Source: DTU052 sp050951725 (GTDB lineage: Bacteria > Bacillota > Syntrophomonadia > Syntrophomonadales > DTU052). From it: a stretch of DNA of 64,000 bases. A program made the position numbers and the translations under genes. Location: positions 171,472 through 235,471 of the forward strand of contig JBMNJO010000019.1 in the NCBI GenBank assembly GCA_050951725.1, written 5' to 3'. Below are positions 50,793 through 59,664 of the stretch, in pieces. The stretch's first letter is position 1. Every line of letters begins with the position of its first letter. The notes beneath the pieces were generated by a model, which saw only the letters and a program-made list of their open reading frames with translations, searched no databases and was not told the DNA's origin.

Positions 50793-52376
50793 TTGAATAA
50801 ACCCTGGCTTAAACACTACGATCTGGGAGTGCCGGAGAGCTACGATTACCAAATGGTTCCCCTCAATTACCTGCTGGAGGAAACCACCAGACGCATTCCC
50901 TACAAAACCGCAATGATCTTCAATGACAATACCATAACCTATCAGGAACTCAACCGTATGGCCGACAGTTTCGCGGTATCGCTGACCAAACTGGGAATAA
51001 AAAAAGGCGACCGCGTAATGTTGAGTCTGCCCAATATCCCGGCCACAGTCATCGCCTATTATGGTGTTTTAAAAATGGGAGGCATCATCGTCAACAGCAA
51101 TCCCTTGTATTCGGAGCACGAACTGGAGCTCATGCTTAACGACTCGGGAGCGATAGCAGTTGTAACCTTTGACATGGTCTACCCGAAGTTTGCCGGCTTG
51201 ATGCCTAAAACACCGTTGGAAAAGGTTATTGTTGCTCCCTTCGGGGATTTTAAGCCCCCTTCACCTGAAGTTATCCTGTTCCGGGACCTGCTCACTACCA
51301 AAGAGAGGCCACCGGCAATAAACGTTGACCCCCGGAATGATGTAGCGGTCTTGCAGTATACCGGAGGTACCACCGGAATACCGAAAGGAGTAATGCTTAC
51401 TCACTTCAACCTGATTGCCAATGCCACTCAGATTGCCGGTTTTGCCCGGGCAACAGCCGACGATATTTTCTTCGCGGCTATACCGTTCTTCCATGTCTAC
51501 GGAATGACAACTTCCATGAATATTCCGATTATGTATGGCGCCACCTTCATACCGTACCCCTTTCCCCGGGATTTTGAAGGAATGATCAAAGCCATTGCGA
51601 AATACCGGCCCACCCTCTTCTTTGCCGTGCCCACCATGTATGCATCTATTAACAGTTTCCCCGGCGTGGAACAGTATGACCTGACCTCGATCCGTCTCTG
51701 TGTCAGCGGTGGTGCGCCGTTACCCGATAATGTTCGGGACACATTTGAAAGGCTGACCGGCTGCAAGATGCGCGAGGCCCTGGGAATGACAGAGGCAACC
51801 ACCGGCTGCAGCTGCAGTCCCTGTGTCGGCATGAGAAAAGAAGGAGTCGGCATACCCTTCCCCGACGAGCTGATGGCTACCATTGATACCAATGGCAATT
51901 TTCTACCTCCGGGTCAACCCGGCGAACTGGTTATAAAGGGCCCCAACGTGATGAAGGGCTACTGGAATAACGAGGAGGCAACCCGCCATGCCTTCGTCGG
52001 CGATGGCACCTGGGTCCGGACCGGGGATGTCGTTCAGATGGACGAGGACGGATATTTCAAGGTGGTAGACCGGTTAAAGGATATGATAATAACCAGTGGA
52101 AACAACGTTTTCTCATTAGAAGTGGAAAACGTCATATACATGAATGACAAAGTCCTGGAGGCGGCCGTGATTGGTGTGCCTGACCCGGTAAAGGGTGAAG
52201 TCGTCAAGGCTTTTGTGGCACCTAAAGAAGGCCAGACCATAACCGCTCAGGAGATTATTGATCTGTGCAAAGAAAAACTCGCACCCTACAAGGTCCCCAA
52301 AGAAGTCCAGTTCCTGAGTGAGCTGCCCAAATCCAACGTCGGTAAGATACTTAAAACCGAACTCCGCGTAATGTAA
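50793..52376 (+). CDS. AMP-forming acyl-CoA synthetase, second copy
   Basis: 527-residue ANL-family ligase: YTGGTTGIPKG phosphate loop, EALGMTEATTG, the TGDVVQMDEDGYF core motif, DRLKDMIITSGNNVF hinge and the catalytic lysine in KSNVGKILKTEL. It differs clearly from the ligase at 9618-11234, suggesting a different acid substrate. Paired with the acyl-CoA dehydrogenase just upstream, it looks like an activation and oxidation module for one fatty acid class. The TTG at 50793 has GGGAGG 8 nt upstream; an in-frame GTG at 50784 overlaps the ribosome site and is rejected. Confidence 0.88.
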   Translation: MNKPWLKHYDLGVPESYDYQMVPLNYLLEETTRRIPYKTAMIFNDNTITYQELNRMADSFAVSLTKLGIKKGDRVMLSLPNIPATVIAYYGVLKMGGIIVNSNPLYSEHELELMLNDSGAIAVVTFDMVYPKFAGLMPKTPLEKVIVAPFGDFKPPSPEVILFRDLLTTKERPPAINVDPRNDVAVLQYTGGTTGIPKGVMLTHFNLIANATQIAGFARATADDIFFAAIPFFHVYGMTTSMNIPIMYGATFIPYPFPRDFEGMIKAIAKYRPTLFFAVPTMYASINSFPGVEQYDLTSIRLCVSGGAPLPDNVRDTFERLTGCKMREALGMTEATTGCSCSPCVGMRKEGVGIPFPDELMATIDTNGNFLPPGQPGELVIKGPNVMKGYWNNEEATRHAFVGDGTWVRTGDVVQMDEDGYFKVVDRLKDMIITSGNNVFSLEVENVIYMNDKVLEAAVIGVPDPVKGEVVKAFVAPKEGQTITAQEIIDLCKEKLAPYKVPKEVQFLSELPKSNVGKILKTELRVM

Positions 52377-52409
52377 TCCGCGTAACATAACAAATACTAA
52401 TTCAACCCC

Positions 52410-52447
52410 AGCCCGCATATCCATAAGGATGTGGCGGGCTTATTTTT
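52410..52447 (+). terminator. Rho-independent terminator after acyl-CoA synthetase
   Basis: AGCCCGC pairs with GCGGGCT, with an inner ATCC/GGAT extension, and TATTTTT follows. Confidence 0.85.
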
Positions 52448-52588
52448 GCCGGGGCAGGTTTGAAAAGGGCGAGTTAAGATATAATGAAGAGTGTCGCGGT
52501 ATAATTTAATAAGCCCAGCAAGTAACTGACGAGCGGGGCGGGACAACTTTCCGTTCCCGGTCGTCAAAAGATAGGGAGGTTGGCGCTC

Positions 52589-53494
52589 TTGTCGAAAAGA
52601 AATATTGTGGCTCTGATGGTTATGCTCCTGACCCTGCAGCTGTTGGTCATTGGCGGCTGTGGCGGTTCAGCTGTCACCGAAAAGGATTCCGGTGATCAAA
52701 ACCTGGTGATCGCCACCTCGTTTTACCCCATATACATAATGACCCGTAATGTCACCGCGGACATTCCGGGAGTGGATGTAGTAAACATTACCGGTACGGT
52801 GACCGGCTGTCTTCACGATTACCATTTGACAACCGCTGACCTGAAGCGGTTGCACCAGGCTGAGATTCTGGTGGTAAATGGGGCCGGGATGGAGAGTTTT
52901 CTGGACCAGGCGGCTGAGCAACAGCCCGGGTTGCAGATAGTGGACGCCAGCCGTGATATTTCCCTGATAAAAGATAACCATGGCCATGAAAACGCTCATG
53001 TCTGGGTAAGTGTGTCTCTCGCCATGAAGCAGGTCCAGAACATCGCGGACCAGTTAGCGGAATTGGACGCCCGGAATGGTTCCGCATACCAGGAGAATGC
53101 TTCCCGTTATATAAGTGAACTGGAGACCTTGAGAGAAGAGATGCGGGACACACTGGAGCAGCTGCCGAATAAGGATATCATCACTTTCCACGAGGCTTTC
53201 CCCTATTTCGCCAGTGAGTTTGGCCTGAGTATCGTTGCGGTAGTGGAGCGCGAGCCAGGTTCCGAGCCCAGTGCGGCCGAACTGGCCGAAACCATCGAAA
53301 TCGTCCGGGAGTCAGGAGTAAAGGCGATATTTGTTGAACCGCAGTATTCGACCAAGGCCGCCGAGACCATCGCCCGTGAAAGCGGCATTGGGGTTTACAC
53401 TCTGGACCCGGCAGTTACCGGGCCTGATGACCCTGGAGCCTATATCGAAATAATGAAGAGCAATTTGCGGGTTCTTGTGGAGGCATTGAGTTGA
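52589..53494 (+). CDS. znuA: Zinc (or manganese) ABC transporter substrate-binding lipoprotein
   Basis: 301-residue cluster A-I metal-binding protein. A signal peptide ends in the lipobox VIGGC, so it is tethered outside the membrane. Metal-ligand candidates are the His in LHDYHLT, the HGHENAHVW segment (a short His-rich loop typical of zinc receptors), His in TFHEAFPYF and the C-terminal Asp/Glu. Delivers metal to the ZnuCB permease encoded next. The TTG at 52589 has GGGAGG 9 nt upstream. Two TATAAT boxes lie at 52480-52485 and 52500-52505, but no clear Zur-type operator was identified. Confidence 0.88.
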   Translation: MSKRNIVALMVMLLTLQLLVIGGCGGSAVTEKDSGDQNLVIATSFYPIYIMTRNVTADIPGVDVVNITGTVTGCLHDYHLTTADLKRLHQAEILVVNGAGMESFLDQAAEQQPGLQIVDASRDISLIKDNHGHENAHVWVSVSLAMKQVQNIADQLAELDARNGSAYQENASRYISELETLREEMRDTLEQLPNKDIITFHEAFPYFASEFGLSIVAVVEREPGSEPSAAELAETIEIVRESGVKAIFVEPQYSTKAAETIARESGIGVYTLDPAVTGPDDPGAYIEIMKSNLRVLVEALS

Positions 53495-53495
53495 A

Positions 53496-54311
53496 GTGAT
53501 TAATAAAGGAAATAAAAATAGTAAATGTGACCTGTGCTGTACCCGGTTGGAGAATTTCGGGGTCAGTATCGGCGGGAATATCCTGCTGTATGATGTAAAT
53601 CTACATATCCACTGTGGAGAATTAACCGGGATAATCGGTCCCAACGGTGCAGGCAAGACAACCCTGCTGAAGGCAATCGTAGGAGAGATACCTTTTACCG
53701 GGACCATGAGTTTTTTGGATGCCAACGGACTGCGGACCGGTAGTCCCCTGATCGGCTACGTCCCGCAAAAACTTGATTTTGGGCCGGGCTCTCCGGCCAG
53801 CGTGCTTGATTTCTGTTCCGCGTGCATCTCGAACATTCCGGTATGGCTCGCCCGCCCGCGGCGCAACCGGCAGCGGGTTTACGACAATCTGGCTCGGGTC
53901 CAGGCCGAACACCTGATTAACCGCAGGATTTGCGAACTATCAGGCGGGGAGCTGCAGAGGGTGCTCCTGGCCTGTGCTCTCGATCCGGTTCCGAATCTGC
54001 TGCTCTTGGATGAACCGGTCACCGGAGTAGATCCCCGGGGTCTGGATCTCTTTTACGGCATGGTCTCAGAACTGCGGAAGGAGCATGACCTTTCCATAAT
54101 AATGGTTTCCCATGATCATGGGATGATCTCCCGGTATGCTGATCGCATCGTCCTGCTGGACCAGACCGTTCTCGCCGTAGGTCAGCCCTCGGAGGTATTC
54201 CATGCCCGGGACTTCGTCAGTCTTTTTGGTCAGCGGTGGACGGCTGAATTATGCCACGGTCAAGAGGCGGCCACCACCATTCACCATCCAACCCGTGAGG
54301 TGAATTCATGA
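53496..54311 (+). CDS. znuC: Zinc ABC transporter ATP-binding protein
   Basis: 271-residue ATPase: Walker A GPNGAGKTT, signature ELSGGELQRVLLACAL, Walker B LLLLDEPVTGVDP and switch His in VSHDHG. The N-terminus has CDLC, which could bind metal but may be incidental. It lies in the operon between the receptor and the permease, and its stop codon overlaps the permease start. The GTG at 53496 is 12 nt after GGAGG. Confidence 0.9.
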   Translation: MINKGNKNSKCDLCCTRLENFGVSIGGNILLYDVNLHIHCGELTGIIGPNGAGKTTLLKAIVGEIPFTGTMSFLDANGLRTGSPLIGYVPQKLDFGPGSPASVLDFCSACISNIPVWLARPRRNRQRVYDNLARVQAEHLINRRICELSGGELQRVLLACALDPVPNLLLLDEPVTGVDPRGLDLFYGMVSELRKEHDLSIIMVSHDHGMISRYADRIVLLDQTVLAVGQPSEVFHARDFVSLFGQRWTAELCHGQEAATTIHHPTREVNS

Positions 54312-55204
54312 TCGAACTGTGGTATGCCCTGGTTAATGTGGTTTTCCCCTTTGACTGGGCGGAATTTGACTTCATGAAGAATGCTCTGCTGGCGGTCCTT
54401 TTGGTATCACCTATCTTTGGTCTGCTCGGGACCATGGTGGTAAGCAATAATATGGCCTTTTTCTCCGATGCCATCGGACATGCTGCCTTAACCGGGATAG
54501 CCATTGGCGTTCTCCTGGGCCTGGGTGATCCCCTATGGGCCATGCTTATCTTTGCTGTGATCCTGGCGGTGGGCATTACCTGGGTGAGGCGCCGGACCGA
54601 GGCCTCCGCGGACACGGTTATTGGGGTATTCTTTTCTACCGCGGTTGCTCTGGGGGTGGTAATCCTGTCCCGTGGGGGCGGATTCAACCGTTATTCGCAG
54701 TACCTGATCGGGGATCTCCTGAGCATTTCTCCCCAGGAGCTAAACCTGCTGGTGCTGTCGCTGGTGCTGGTTCTCATCTTCTGGGGGTTATTCTTTAATC
54801 GCCTGTTTCTGGTCAGCTCAAACGAGGCGGTGGCTCGCAGCCGGGGGGTCAGCACATTTCTGGTCGAGGTGTTGTTCTCGATCCTGGTGGCCTTGATAGT
54901 AACCATATCCATTCAGTGGATCGGCATCCTGATCATCAACGCCCTGCTCATACTGCCAGCAGCCTCGGCCCGCAACCTGGCAGATAACATGAGAGCCTAC
55001 CATGCCCAGGCGGTCTTGATAAGTATTATCTCCGGGATCGCTGGTCTGTTCCTTTCCTACCACTGGGGTACCGCCACCGGGGCCACCATCGTTTTGTGTA
55101 TCTTTGTCTGTTATCTGGGGACCATCGCCTGGAAGACCATAAAATCAAGACGGGTCAAAGACTGTTCGGAATCCGCCAACATAAGAATCAACCACCGGCC
55201 ATAA
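54308..55204 (+). CDS. znuB: Zinc ABC transporter permease
   Basis: 298-residue ABC-3 family integral membrane protein with about eight helices. Diagnostic segments are FFSDAIGHAALTGIAIGVLLG near residue 55 and IQWIGILIINALLILPAASARNLADN, the coupling-loop region. It forms the channel of the zinc importer with the two upstream gene products. Confidence 0.9.
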   Translation: MIELWYALVNVVFPFDWAEFDFMKNALLAVLLVSPIFGLLGTMVVSNNMAFFSDAIGHAALTGIAIGVLLGLGDPLWAMLIFAVILAVGITWVRRRTEASADTVIGVFFSTAVALGVVILSRGGGFNRYSQYLIGDLLSISPQELNLLVLSLVLVLIFWGLFFNRLFLVSSNEAVARSRGVSTFLVEVLFSILVALIVTISIQWIGILIINALLILPAASARNLADNMRAYHAQAVLISIISGIAGLFLSYHWGTATGATIVLCIFVCYLGTIAWKTIKSRRVKDCSESANIRINHRP

Positions 55205-55279
55205 GCTTAGGTGGGCTTAGTTGCAGGGCATGTTTGTTGCGGTAGGGAGTGAAGGGTAAGTGGAGAGGAGGAGGTCTGT

Positions 55280-55942
55280 TTGTTTGATGTGGGACAGAAC
55301 CTGAAGTACCCGCTCGATGATGAGAAGTGGGCGGAAAAGATCCTGATCGGCGGGGCGCTTAACGTGATACCCATCATCAACTTTTTTTCGATGGGGTACA
55401 CGCTGGAGTCGATGCGGGCCGGGACCAGGGGCGAGACCACCCTGCCGGAGTGGCAGGACTGGGGAGACAAATTCGTAGCCGGTCTCATGGTGTTTGTAAT
55501 CAGTTTTGCATACATGCTGGTACCTAGCATTCTCATGTGTCTGGGTGCCGGGGGGCTGGTGGGCATGATGCACTTTGGTGATGTGGGCTGGGGGATCGCA
55601 GGCGGCGGTCTGACCCTGCTCACCTTTTTGATCATTATCGCCCTGGCCTTTATTCTGCCGATGGCCCTGGCCCATTTTGTCGCCGAGGACCGCATTGGGG
55701 CGGCCTTCGAGTTTGGTGAGGTCTGGAGAAGGATAAGAACGGTATTTGGAGACTACCTGGTGGCCATAGTCCTGTTTATGGTATTAAGTGTGATACTGGG
55801 AACGCTATTTGTGATTCCCATACTGGGATGGATCGTCTTTTTATTTGGAGTTTTTTATCTCGGGGTTGCCTTCGCCAACCTGATTGGTCGCCTGTATCAC
55901 CAGGCTTCGGCAGGGAATTCCACAATAGGCGTGATAAGATAA
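55280..55942 (+). CDS. DUF4013 membrane protein
   Basis: 220-residue membrane protein with four or more hydrophobic segments and the family opening LKYPLDDEKWAEKILIGGALNVIPIINFFSMGY, then RGETTLPEWQDWGDKF. DUF4013 proteins occur in archaea and Bacillota and have no known function. The TTG start at 55280 follows GAGGAGG. It lies 75 bp after znuB and could be co-transcribed, but no functional link is evident. Confidence 0.82.
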   Translation: MFDVGQNLKYPLDDEKWAEKILIGGALNVIPIINFFSMGYTLESMRAGTRGETTLPEWQDWGDKFVAGLMVFVISFAYMLVPSILMCLGAGGLVGMMHFGDVGWGIAGGGLTLLTFLIIIALAFILPMALAHFVAEDRIGAAFEFGEVWRRIRTVFGDYLVAIVLFMVLSVILGTLFVIPILGWIVFLFGVFYLGVAFANLIGRLYHQASAGNSTIGVIR

Positions 55943-55957
55943 CGTGCTGTTACTATG

Positions 55958-56160
55958 AAGGTTCTTCTGCAAAAACTCATAATTCGATTGGTTTGAATGA
56001 GACACTTGGGGCTTTCGCGTTTGCTTGTCTTACATTCAAAGGGGTACCGGCCAATGCAGATCCATGTTCAGCGGCCCTCTCTGTCCAGGCCTTTTGATGG
56101 GGCTGAGGGTGGCCGGGTATGTGCTGCCGGGATATGCAGCCCGCCAGGACAGCCGGCTGT
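55958..56160 (-). mobile_element. MITE family copy E (reverse orientation)
   Basis: In reverse, shows the right end (TTCTGCAAAAACTCATAATTCG), the TTTGAATG block, the central GCTTGTCTTAC and CCGGCCAATGCAGATCCATG (compare CCGGGCCAATTCACATCCATG in copy C), then degraded core. It starts 16 bp after the DUF4013 stop codon and ends about 70 bp before the thioesterase gene. Confidence 0.65.
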
Positions 56161-56232
56161 AATTGACGGTGATTTTCACACTGGATACAATAGGAGAAGT
56201 TATTCCAATAACACCATAGGGAGGCAATAATT

Positions 56233-56637
56233 GTGGACGATATAAATGTATTTACTACGAAAAACTCCGTCCTGGAGACGTTAGGGATCGAGATTACCGA
56301 ATACACACCGGAGCGTGTGGTCGCGACCATGGCGGTTACACCCAAAACCCATCAACCCCTGGGAATCCTGCATGGTGGGGTTTCGGTGGTGCTGGCTGAA
56401 ACGGTGGCTTCATCAGGGAGCTATCAGTTCATAGATCCCACCCGCCAGGCCGCAGTCGGTCTGGAAATCAACGCCAACCACGTCCGCAGTAAACGCGATG
56501 GGGTGGTAAAAGCCGTGGGAACCCCCGTTCATGTGGGACGTTCCACCATAATATGGGATATCAGGATTTATGATGAAGAGGAAAAGCTGGTTTGTATCTC
56601 CCGCTGTACCATGGCCGTAGTGAACAACGACCGGTAA
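56233..56637 (+). CDS. PaaI-type hotdog-fold thioesterase
   Basis: 134-residue acyl-CoA thioesterase. The catalytic region reads PLGILHGGVSVVLAETVAS, with the HGG motif of the PaaI/YbgC-like hotdog family, followed by the strand VGLEINANHVRSKRDG. Probably hydrolyses an acyl- or aryl-CoA to free CoA. It fits the CoA theme of the window, but the substrate is unknown. The GTG at 56233 follows GGGAGG. Confidence 0.85.
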   Translation: MDDINVFTTKNSVLETLGIEITEYTPERVVATMAVTPKTHQPLGILHGGVSVVLAETVASSGSYQFIDPTRQAAVGLEINANHVRSKRDGVVKAVGTPVHVGRSTIIWDIRIYDEEEKLVCISRCTMAVVNNDR

Positions 56638-56660
56638 TCTTTATGGGGTGATACAAACAA

Positions 56661-56727
56661 TCCGGAGCCCGCGGGTTCCGGACTTTATTCAGTGTACCCG
56701 GTGTGCCCGGACTCAGTCCGGGCTTTT
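56661..56727 (+). terminator. Tandem terminators after thioesterase gene
   Basis: Two hairpins: TCCGGAGCCC/GCGGGTTCCGGA at 56661-56682 followed by CTTTATT, and CCCGGAC-TCA-GTCCGGG at 56706-56722 followed by CTTTT. They isolate the phosphate regulon from upstream transcription. Confidence 0.8.
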
Positions 56728-56825
56728 CGCGTTATTTGCCGGATATCTGCGCCCTGCCCAAAAGCCAGCCCTCGTTATGTATCGCCTTCATGTCAGTGTT
56801 ATACTTAAAGCAAATTTCCTTTTAA

Positions 56826-56854
56826 TTGACAACGCCAGATCCGTTCTGTAAACT
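56826..56854 (+). promoter_or_regulatory. Candidate sigma-A promoter of phoPR
   Basis: TTGACA (56826-56831), a 17-nt spacer and TAAACT (56849-56854), about 95 bp before the response regulator gene. Confidence 0.5.
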
Positions 56855-56947
56855 CACTGATAAATTCGTATTCTCCGTCCATAAGTCTGATAACAAGTCT
56901 GAAAACAACCTGACCAAAAATCCCCGGTCAGGGGGGAAGGGATTTAT

Positions 56948-57643
56948 ATGAAAGCCAAAATTTTGGTAGTTGATGACGAGGAATCCCTGGTACGTCTCCT
57001 TACCCATAACCTGAAACGAGAAGGATATGATACCATCGAAGCCCTGGATGGCAATCAGGCCTGGGAGATGATCAACCTGGAAAACCCGGATCTGATTTTG
57101 CTCGACCTTATGCTGCCCGGCAAAGACGGCCTGGAGATCTGCCAGATGATGCGGGAGAACAGGATCTTTATCCCGGTTATCATGCTGACAGCCAAGGATG
57201 AAGAGATTGACCGGATCCTGGGCCTGGAGATGGGGGCTGATGATTATGTCACCAAGCCCTTCAGTGTCCGGGAGTTGATGGCCCGGGTCAAGGCGATTCT
57301 GAGGAGACGCCTGCAGGAACCAGAGCATCAGTCAGAGGTGGTAGAGGCTGGCGACCTGTTGTTAAAGACCGACAGCTATGAGGTCTTTCGCAACGGGGTC
57401 AAGATCGATCTCACCTTAAGGGAATTTGAACTGCTGGAAATCCTGGTCCGCAACCGCCACAAGGTTTTAAAGCGGGATTACCTGCTGAACACCTTGTGGG
57501 ATTACAGTGATACCAACAGCCGGGTATTGGATGTGCATATAAGCAAACTGCGGGACAAGATTGAACCGGATACCGGGCATCCTATATACATCAAGACCGT
57601 GCGGGGCATCGGGTACATTTTTGAGGGGGGCAGCGATGATTAA
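56948..57643 (+). CDS. phoP: OmpR-family response regulator, phosphate regulon (PhoP/PhoB-like)
   Basis: 231-residue two-component regulator. The receiver domain (about 1-120) has the acidic pair in VVDDEE, phosphoacceptor Asp53 in LLDLMLPG, Thr in MLTAKD and Lys in YVTKPF. A C-terminal winged helix (about 135-231) follows, with LREFELLEILVRN and VDVHISKLRDKI-like LDVHISKLRDKIE. Its position directly before the histidine kinase and the pst operon identifies it as the phosphate-response regulator; the Pho box at 59475-59513 is the expected target. The ATG follows a G-rich site. Confidence 0.9.
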   Translation: MKAKILVVDDEESLVRLLTHNLKREGYDTIEALDGNQAWEMINLENPDLILLDLMLPGKDGLEICQMMRENRIFIPVIMLTAKDEEIDRILGLEMGADDYVTKPFSVRELMARVKAILRRRLQEPEHQSEVVEAGDLLLKTDSYEVFRNGVKIDLTLREFELLEILVRNRHKVLKRDYLLNTLWDYSDTNSRVLDVHISKLRDKIEPDTGHPIYIKTVRGIGYIFEGGSDD

Positions 57644-59396
57644 TACCTTCAAATGGCGGCTGACACTCTCCTATGTGGCCTTGATTCTTATTTTTGTGCT
57701 GATTGGCGGCCTTCTGGGGATGCGCTATTTTGAGAAATTCCATATCGAAAGCCTTCGCCGGAGCGTAGTATCCCAGGCGAATCTGGTCGGGGAAATGCTG
57801 GGAGAATCTGATTTAAGGAGCCCTTCACCGGAACTGGCTGACCTGGCCAGGAGAGCCAGCGAAGACACCGATGCGCGGATAACCGTGGTGGCTCTCGATG
57901 GTTCCCTCCTGGCTGATTCCCAGGAAGACGGGACCACCATCGGCAACCTCAGTCGGCTGCCGGAGATTAGAAAGGCTCTGCAGGGCGATCCGTATTTTTT
58001 GACCAGGCATAATCCGGAACTGGGAGCTGATGTCCTTTATGCTGCGGTGCCGGTGATCAGAGATGGCTCGGTTCAGGGAGCGGTCCGTATGGCCATGCCC
58101 TTGACCGGGATAAAAAGCATGCTTGACCAGTACTGGTGGCTGGTTTTTGTGCTGATTGGACTGGCGGGCATCCTTGGTCTGCTGGTCAGCCTGAGGTTTG
58201 TTAACCGCATGACTACCCCTCTTTCCGATATGACCGAGGTGGCATGTTCCATGGCGGAGGGCAATCTCACCCGCCGGGTTCACTATAACCGGGATGATGA
58301 AATCGGGATTCTGGCCAATGCCATGAACACCATGGCTGCCAGCCTGGACGAAAAGATCAGTGAGATTTCGGAAGTCAAGACCCGTCTGGAGACGGTCCTG
58401 GAGAACACGGTCAACGGGATAATCCTGATTGGCACCAGTGACCAGGTCCTGTTTATCAACTCCGCCGCCCGCAAGCTGCTGGGGGTGGAGGAAGCAGATG
58501 TTATTGGCAAACGGCCGATCGAGGTAACCCACAGCTTCGCCCTGACCCAGTGTGTTGACCAGGTTATCAAGGACAGGAAGCCAACTCAGAGGGAGTTCGT
58601 CCTCCATACCATTGGAGAAAGAACCGTCCAGACCAACATTGTGCCCATTGAGGATCGTTCAACCCTGCAGGGGATTCTGGTGGTGGTCAATGACATCACC
58701 GAGCTTAAAAAACTGGAGACCATACGCAAGGATTTCGTGGCCAATGTCTCCCACGAGCTTAAGACCCCGATTTCTGCTATCAGCGGGTTCGCCGAGACCC
58801 TGATGGATGAAACCTCAGATAATCCGACGGCCCTGGAATTTTCCCGCATCATCTACGAAGAAACGCTGCGCCTGGCGCGGATGGTTGAAAGTCTGCTGGA
58901 ACTGTCACGGATCGAATCGATTGACCCGAACCTTAACCTGGAGGAGTTTGATATTCGGGACTGTGTTGTCCAATCCCTGGAACGGCTTGACCCTCAGTTC
59001 AACGACAAAGGCCTGAGTGCGGAGACGGACTTCCCGGAGGAACCGGTTATGGTGAAGGCTGACTGGGACCGGATCACCCAGGTTATCATCAACCTCTTGG
59101 ACAACGCCATCACCTATAGCCGGGAAGGCGGGACCATAGAGATAGGTATAGAAAACCGGCCCCACGACATACTGGTGTCAGTCACCGACCACGGCCCGGG
59201 CATACCCCGTCACGAGACCTCCCGGATCTTCGAACGCTTCTACCGGGTGGACAAAGCCCGAACCCGCAAGGACGGCGGCAGCGGGCTGGGTCTCTCCATT
59301 GTCAAACACATCGTTGAAGTCCATGGCGGCTACGTCGATGTCCGCAGCCGCCTCGGCCAGGGCTCCACCTTCTTCTTCACCCTGCCCAAAAAGTAA
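57636..59396 (+). CDS. phoR: PhoR-like sensor histidine kinase with HAMP and PAS domains
   Basis: 586-residue membrane kinase. A first helix (about 10-30), an extracytoplasmic sensor of about 130 residues and a second helix (about 165-190) lead into HAMP (RFVNRMTTPLSDM to about 245), PAS (about 255-355), a dimerisation domain with phosphoacceptor His373 in VSHELKTP and an ATPase domain with N box NLLDNAITYS, DHGPGIP and GGSGLGLSIVK. Phosphorylates the regulator encoded upstream, whose gene it overlaps by 8 nt. Its input in relatives is phosphate status relayed by PstSCAB and PhoU. Confidence 0.9.
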   Translation: MINTFKWRLTLSYVALILIFVLIGGLLGMRYFEKFHIESLRRSVVSQANLVGEMLGESDLRSPSPELADLARRASEDTDARITVVALDGSLLADSQEDGTTIGNLSRLPEIRKALQGDPYFLTRHNPELGADVLYAAVPVIRDGSVQGAVRMAMPLTGIKSMLDQYWWLVFVLIGLAGILGLLVSLRFVNRMTTPLSDMTEVACSMAEGNLTRRVHYNRDDEIGILANAMNTMAASLDEKISEISEVKTRLETVLENTVNGIILIGTSDQVLFINSAARKLLGVEEADVIGKRPIEVTHSFALTQCVDQVIKDRKPTQREFVLHTIGERTVQTNIVPIEDRSTLQGILVVVNDITELKKLETIRKDFVANVSHELKTPISAISGFAETLMDETSDNPTALEFSRIIYEETLRLARMVESLLELSRIESIDPNLNLEEFDIRDCVVQSLERLDPQFNDKGLSAETDFPEEPVMVKADWDRITQVIINLLDNAITYSREGGTIEIGIENRPHDILVSVTDHGPGIPRHETSRIFERFYRVDKARTRKDGGSGLGLSIVKHIVEVHGGYVDVRSRLGQGSTFFFTLPKK

Positions 59397-59478
59397 AAAG
59401 TGAATCAAGGTGAATCAAGGGGACTGTCCCCATGATGCAATTTGCATCATGGGGACAGTCCCCTTGATTCACTTTTTA
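59396..59478. repeat. GGGGACTGTCCCC palindrome family, long nested unit
   Basis: Two GGGGACTGTCCCC/GGGGACAGTCCCC units arranged as one large palindrome centred on ATGCAATTTGCAT, with outer arms GTGAATCAAGG and CCTTGATTCAC and A/T-rich tails. It follows the phoR stop directly and runs into the first Pho-box repeat, so it is both a likely terminator for phoPR and an upstream neighbour of the pst promoter. Confidence 0.85.
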
Positions 59479-59536
59479 CAAATTCTTAACCCAGTTTTAA
59501 TAAGCGCTTGACCCGCCGCTAATGTGGGCTTAATAA
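59475..59536 (+). promoter_or_regulatory. Pho box and promoter of pstSCAB-phoU
   Basis: Four direct repeats at exact 11-bp spacing: TTTACA (59475), TTAACC (59486), TTAATA (59497) and TTGACC (59508), matching the TTAACA-like PhoP repeat known in Bacillus. The last repeat also forms the -35 of a promoter whose -10, TAATAA, lies 17 nt later (59531-59536). Bound phosphorylated PhoP is expected to activate transcription when phosphate is scarce. Confidence 0.8.
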
Positions 59537-59664
59537 GGGTTCGCTATCATGATGTAAGTGGAAGAACGGCATGGTAACCCCGGTGTTGGGGAATCGTAAA
59601 TATGTCTTTAAGTCTTCCGCGTACTCGCACGAATCGCACGGAGCACCGCTTTAGAGGCAAGGGT

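Noticed and set aside
55958..56160. A short gene between the DUF4013 and thioesterase genes
   Set aside because: Frames here lack ribosome sites and the sequence matches MITE copy E in reverse.
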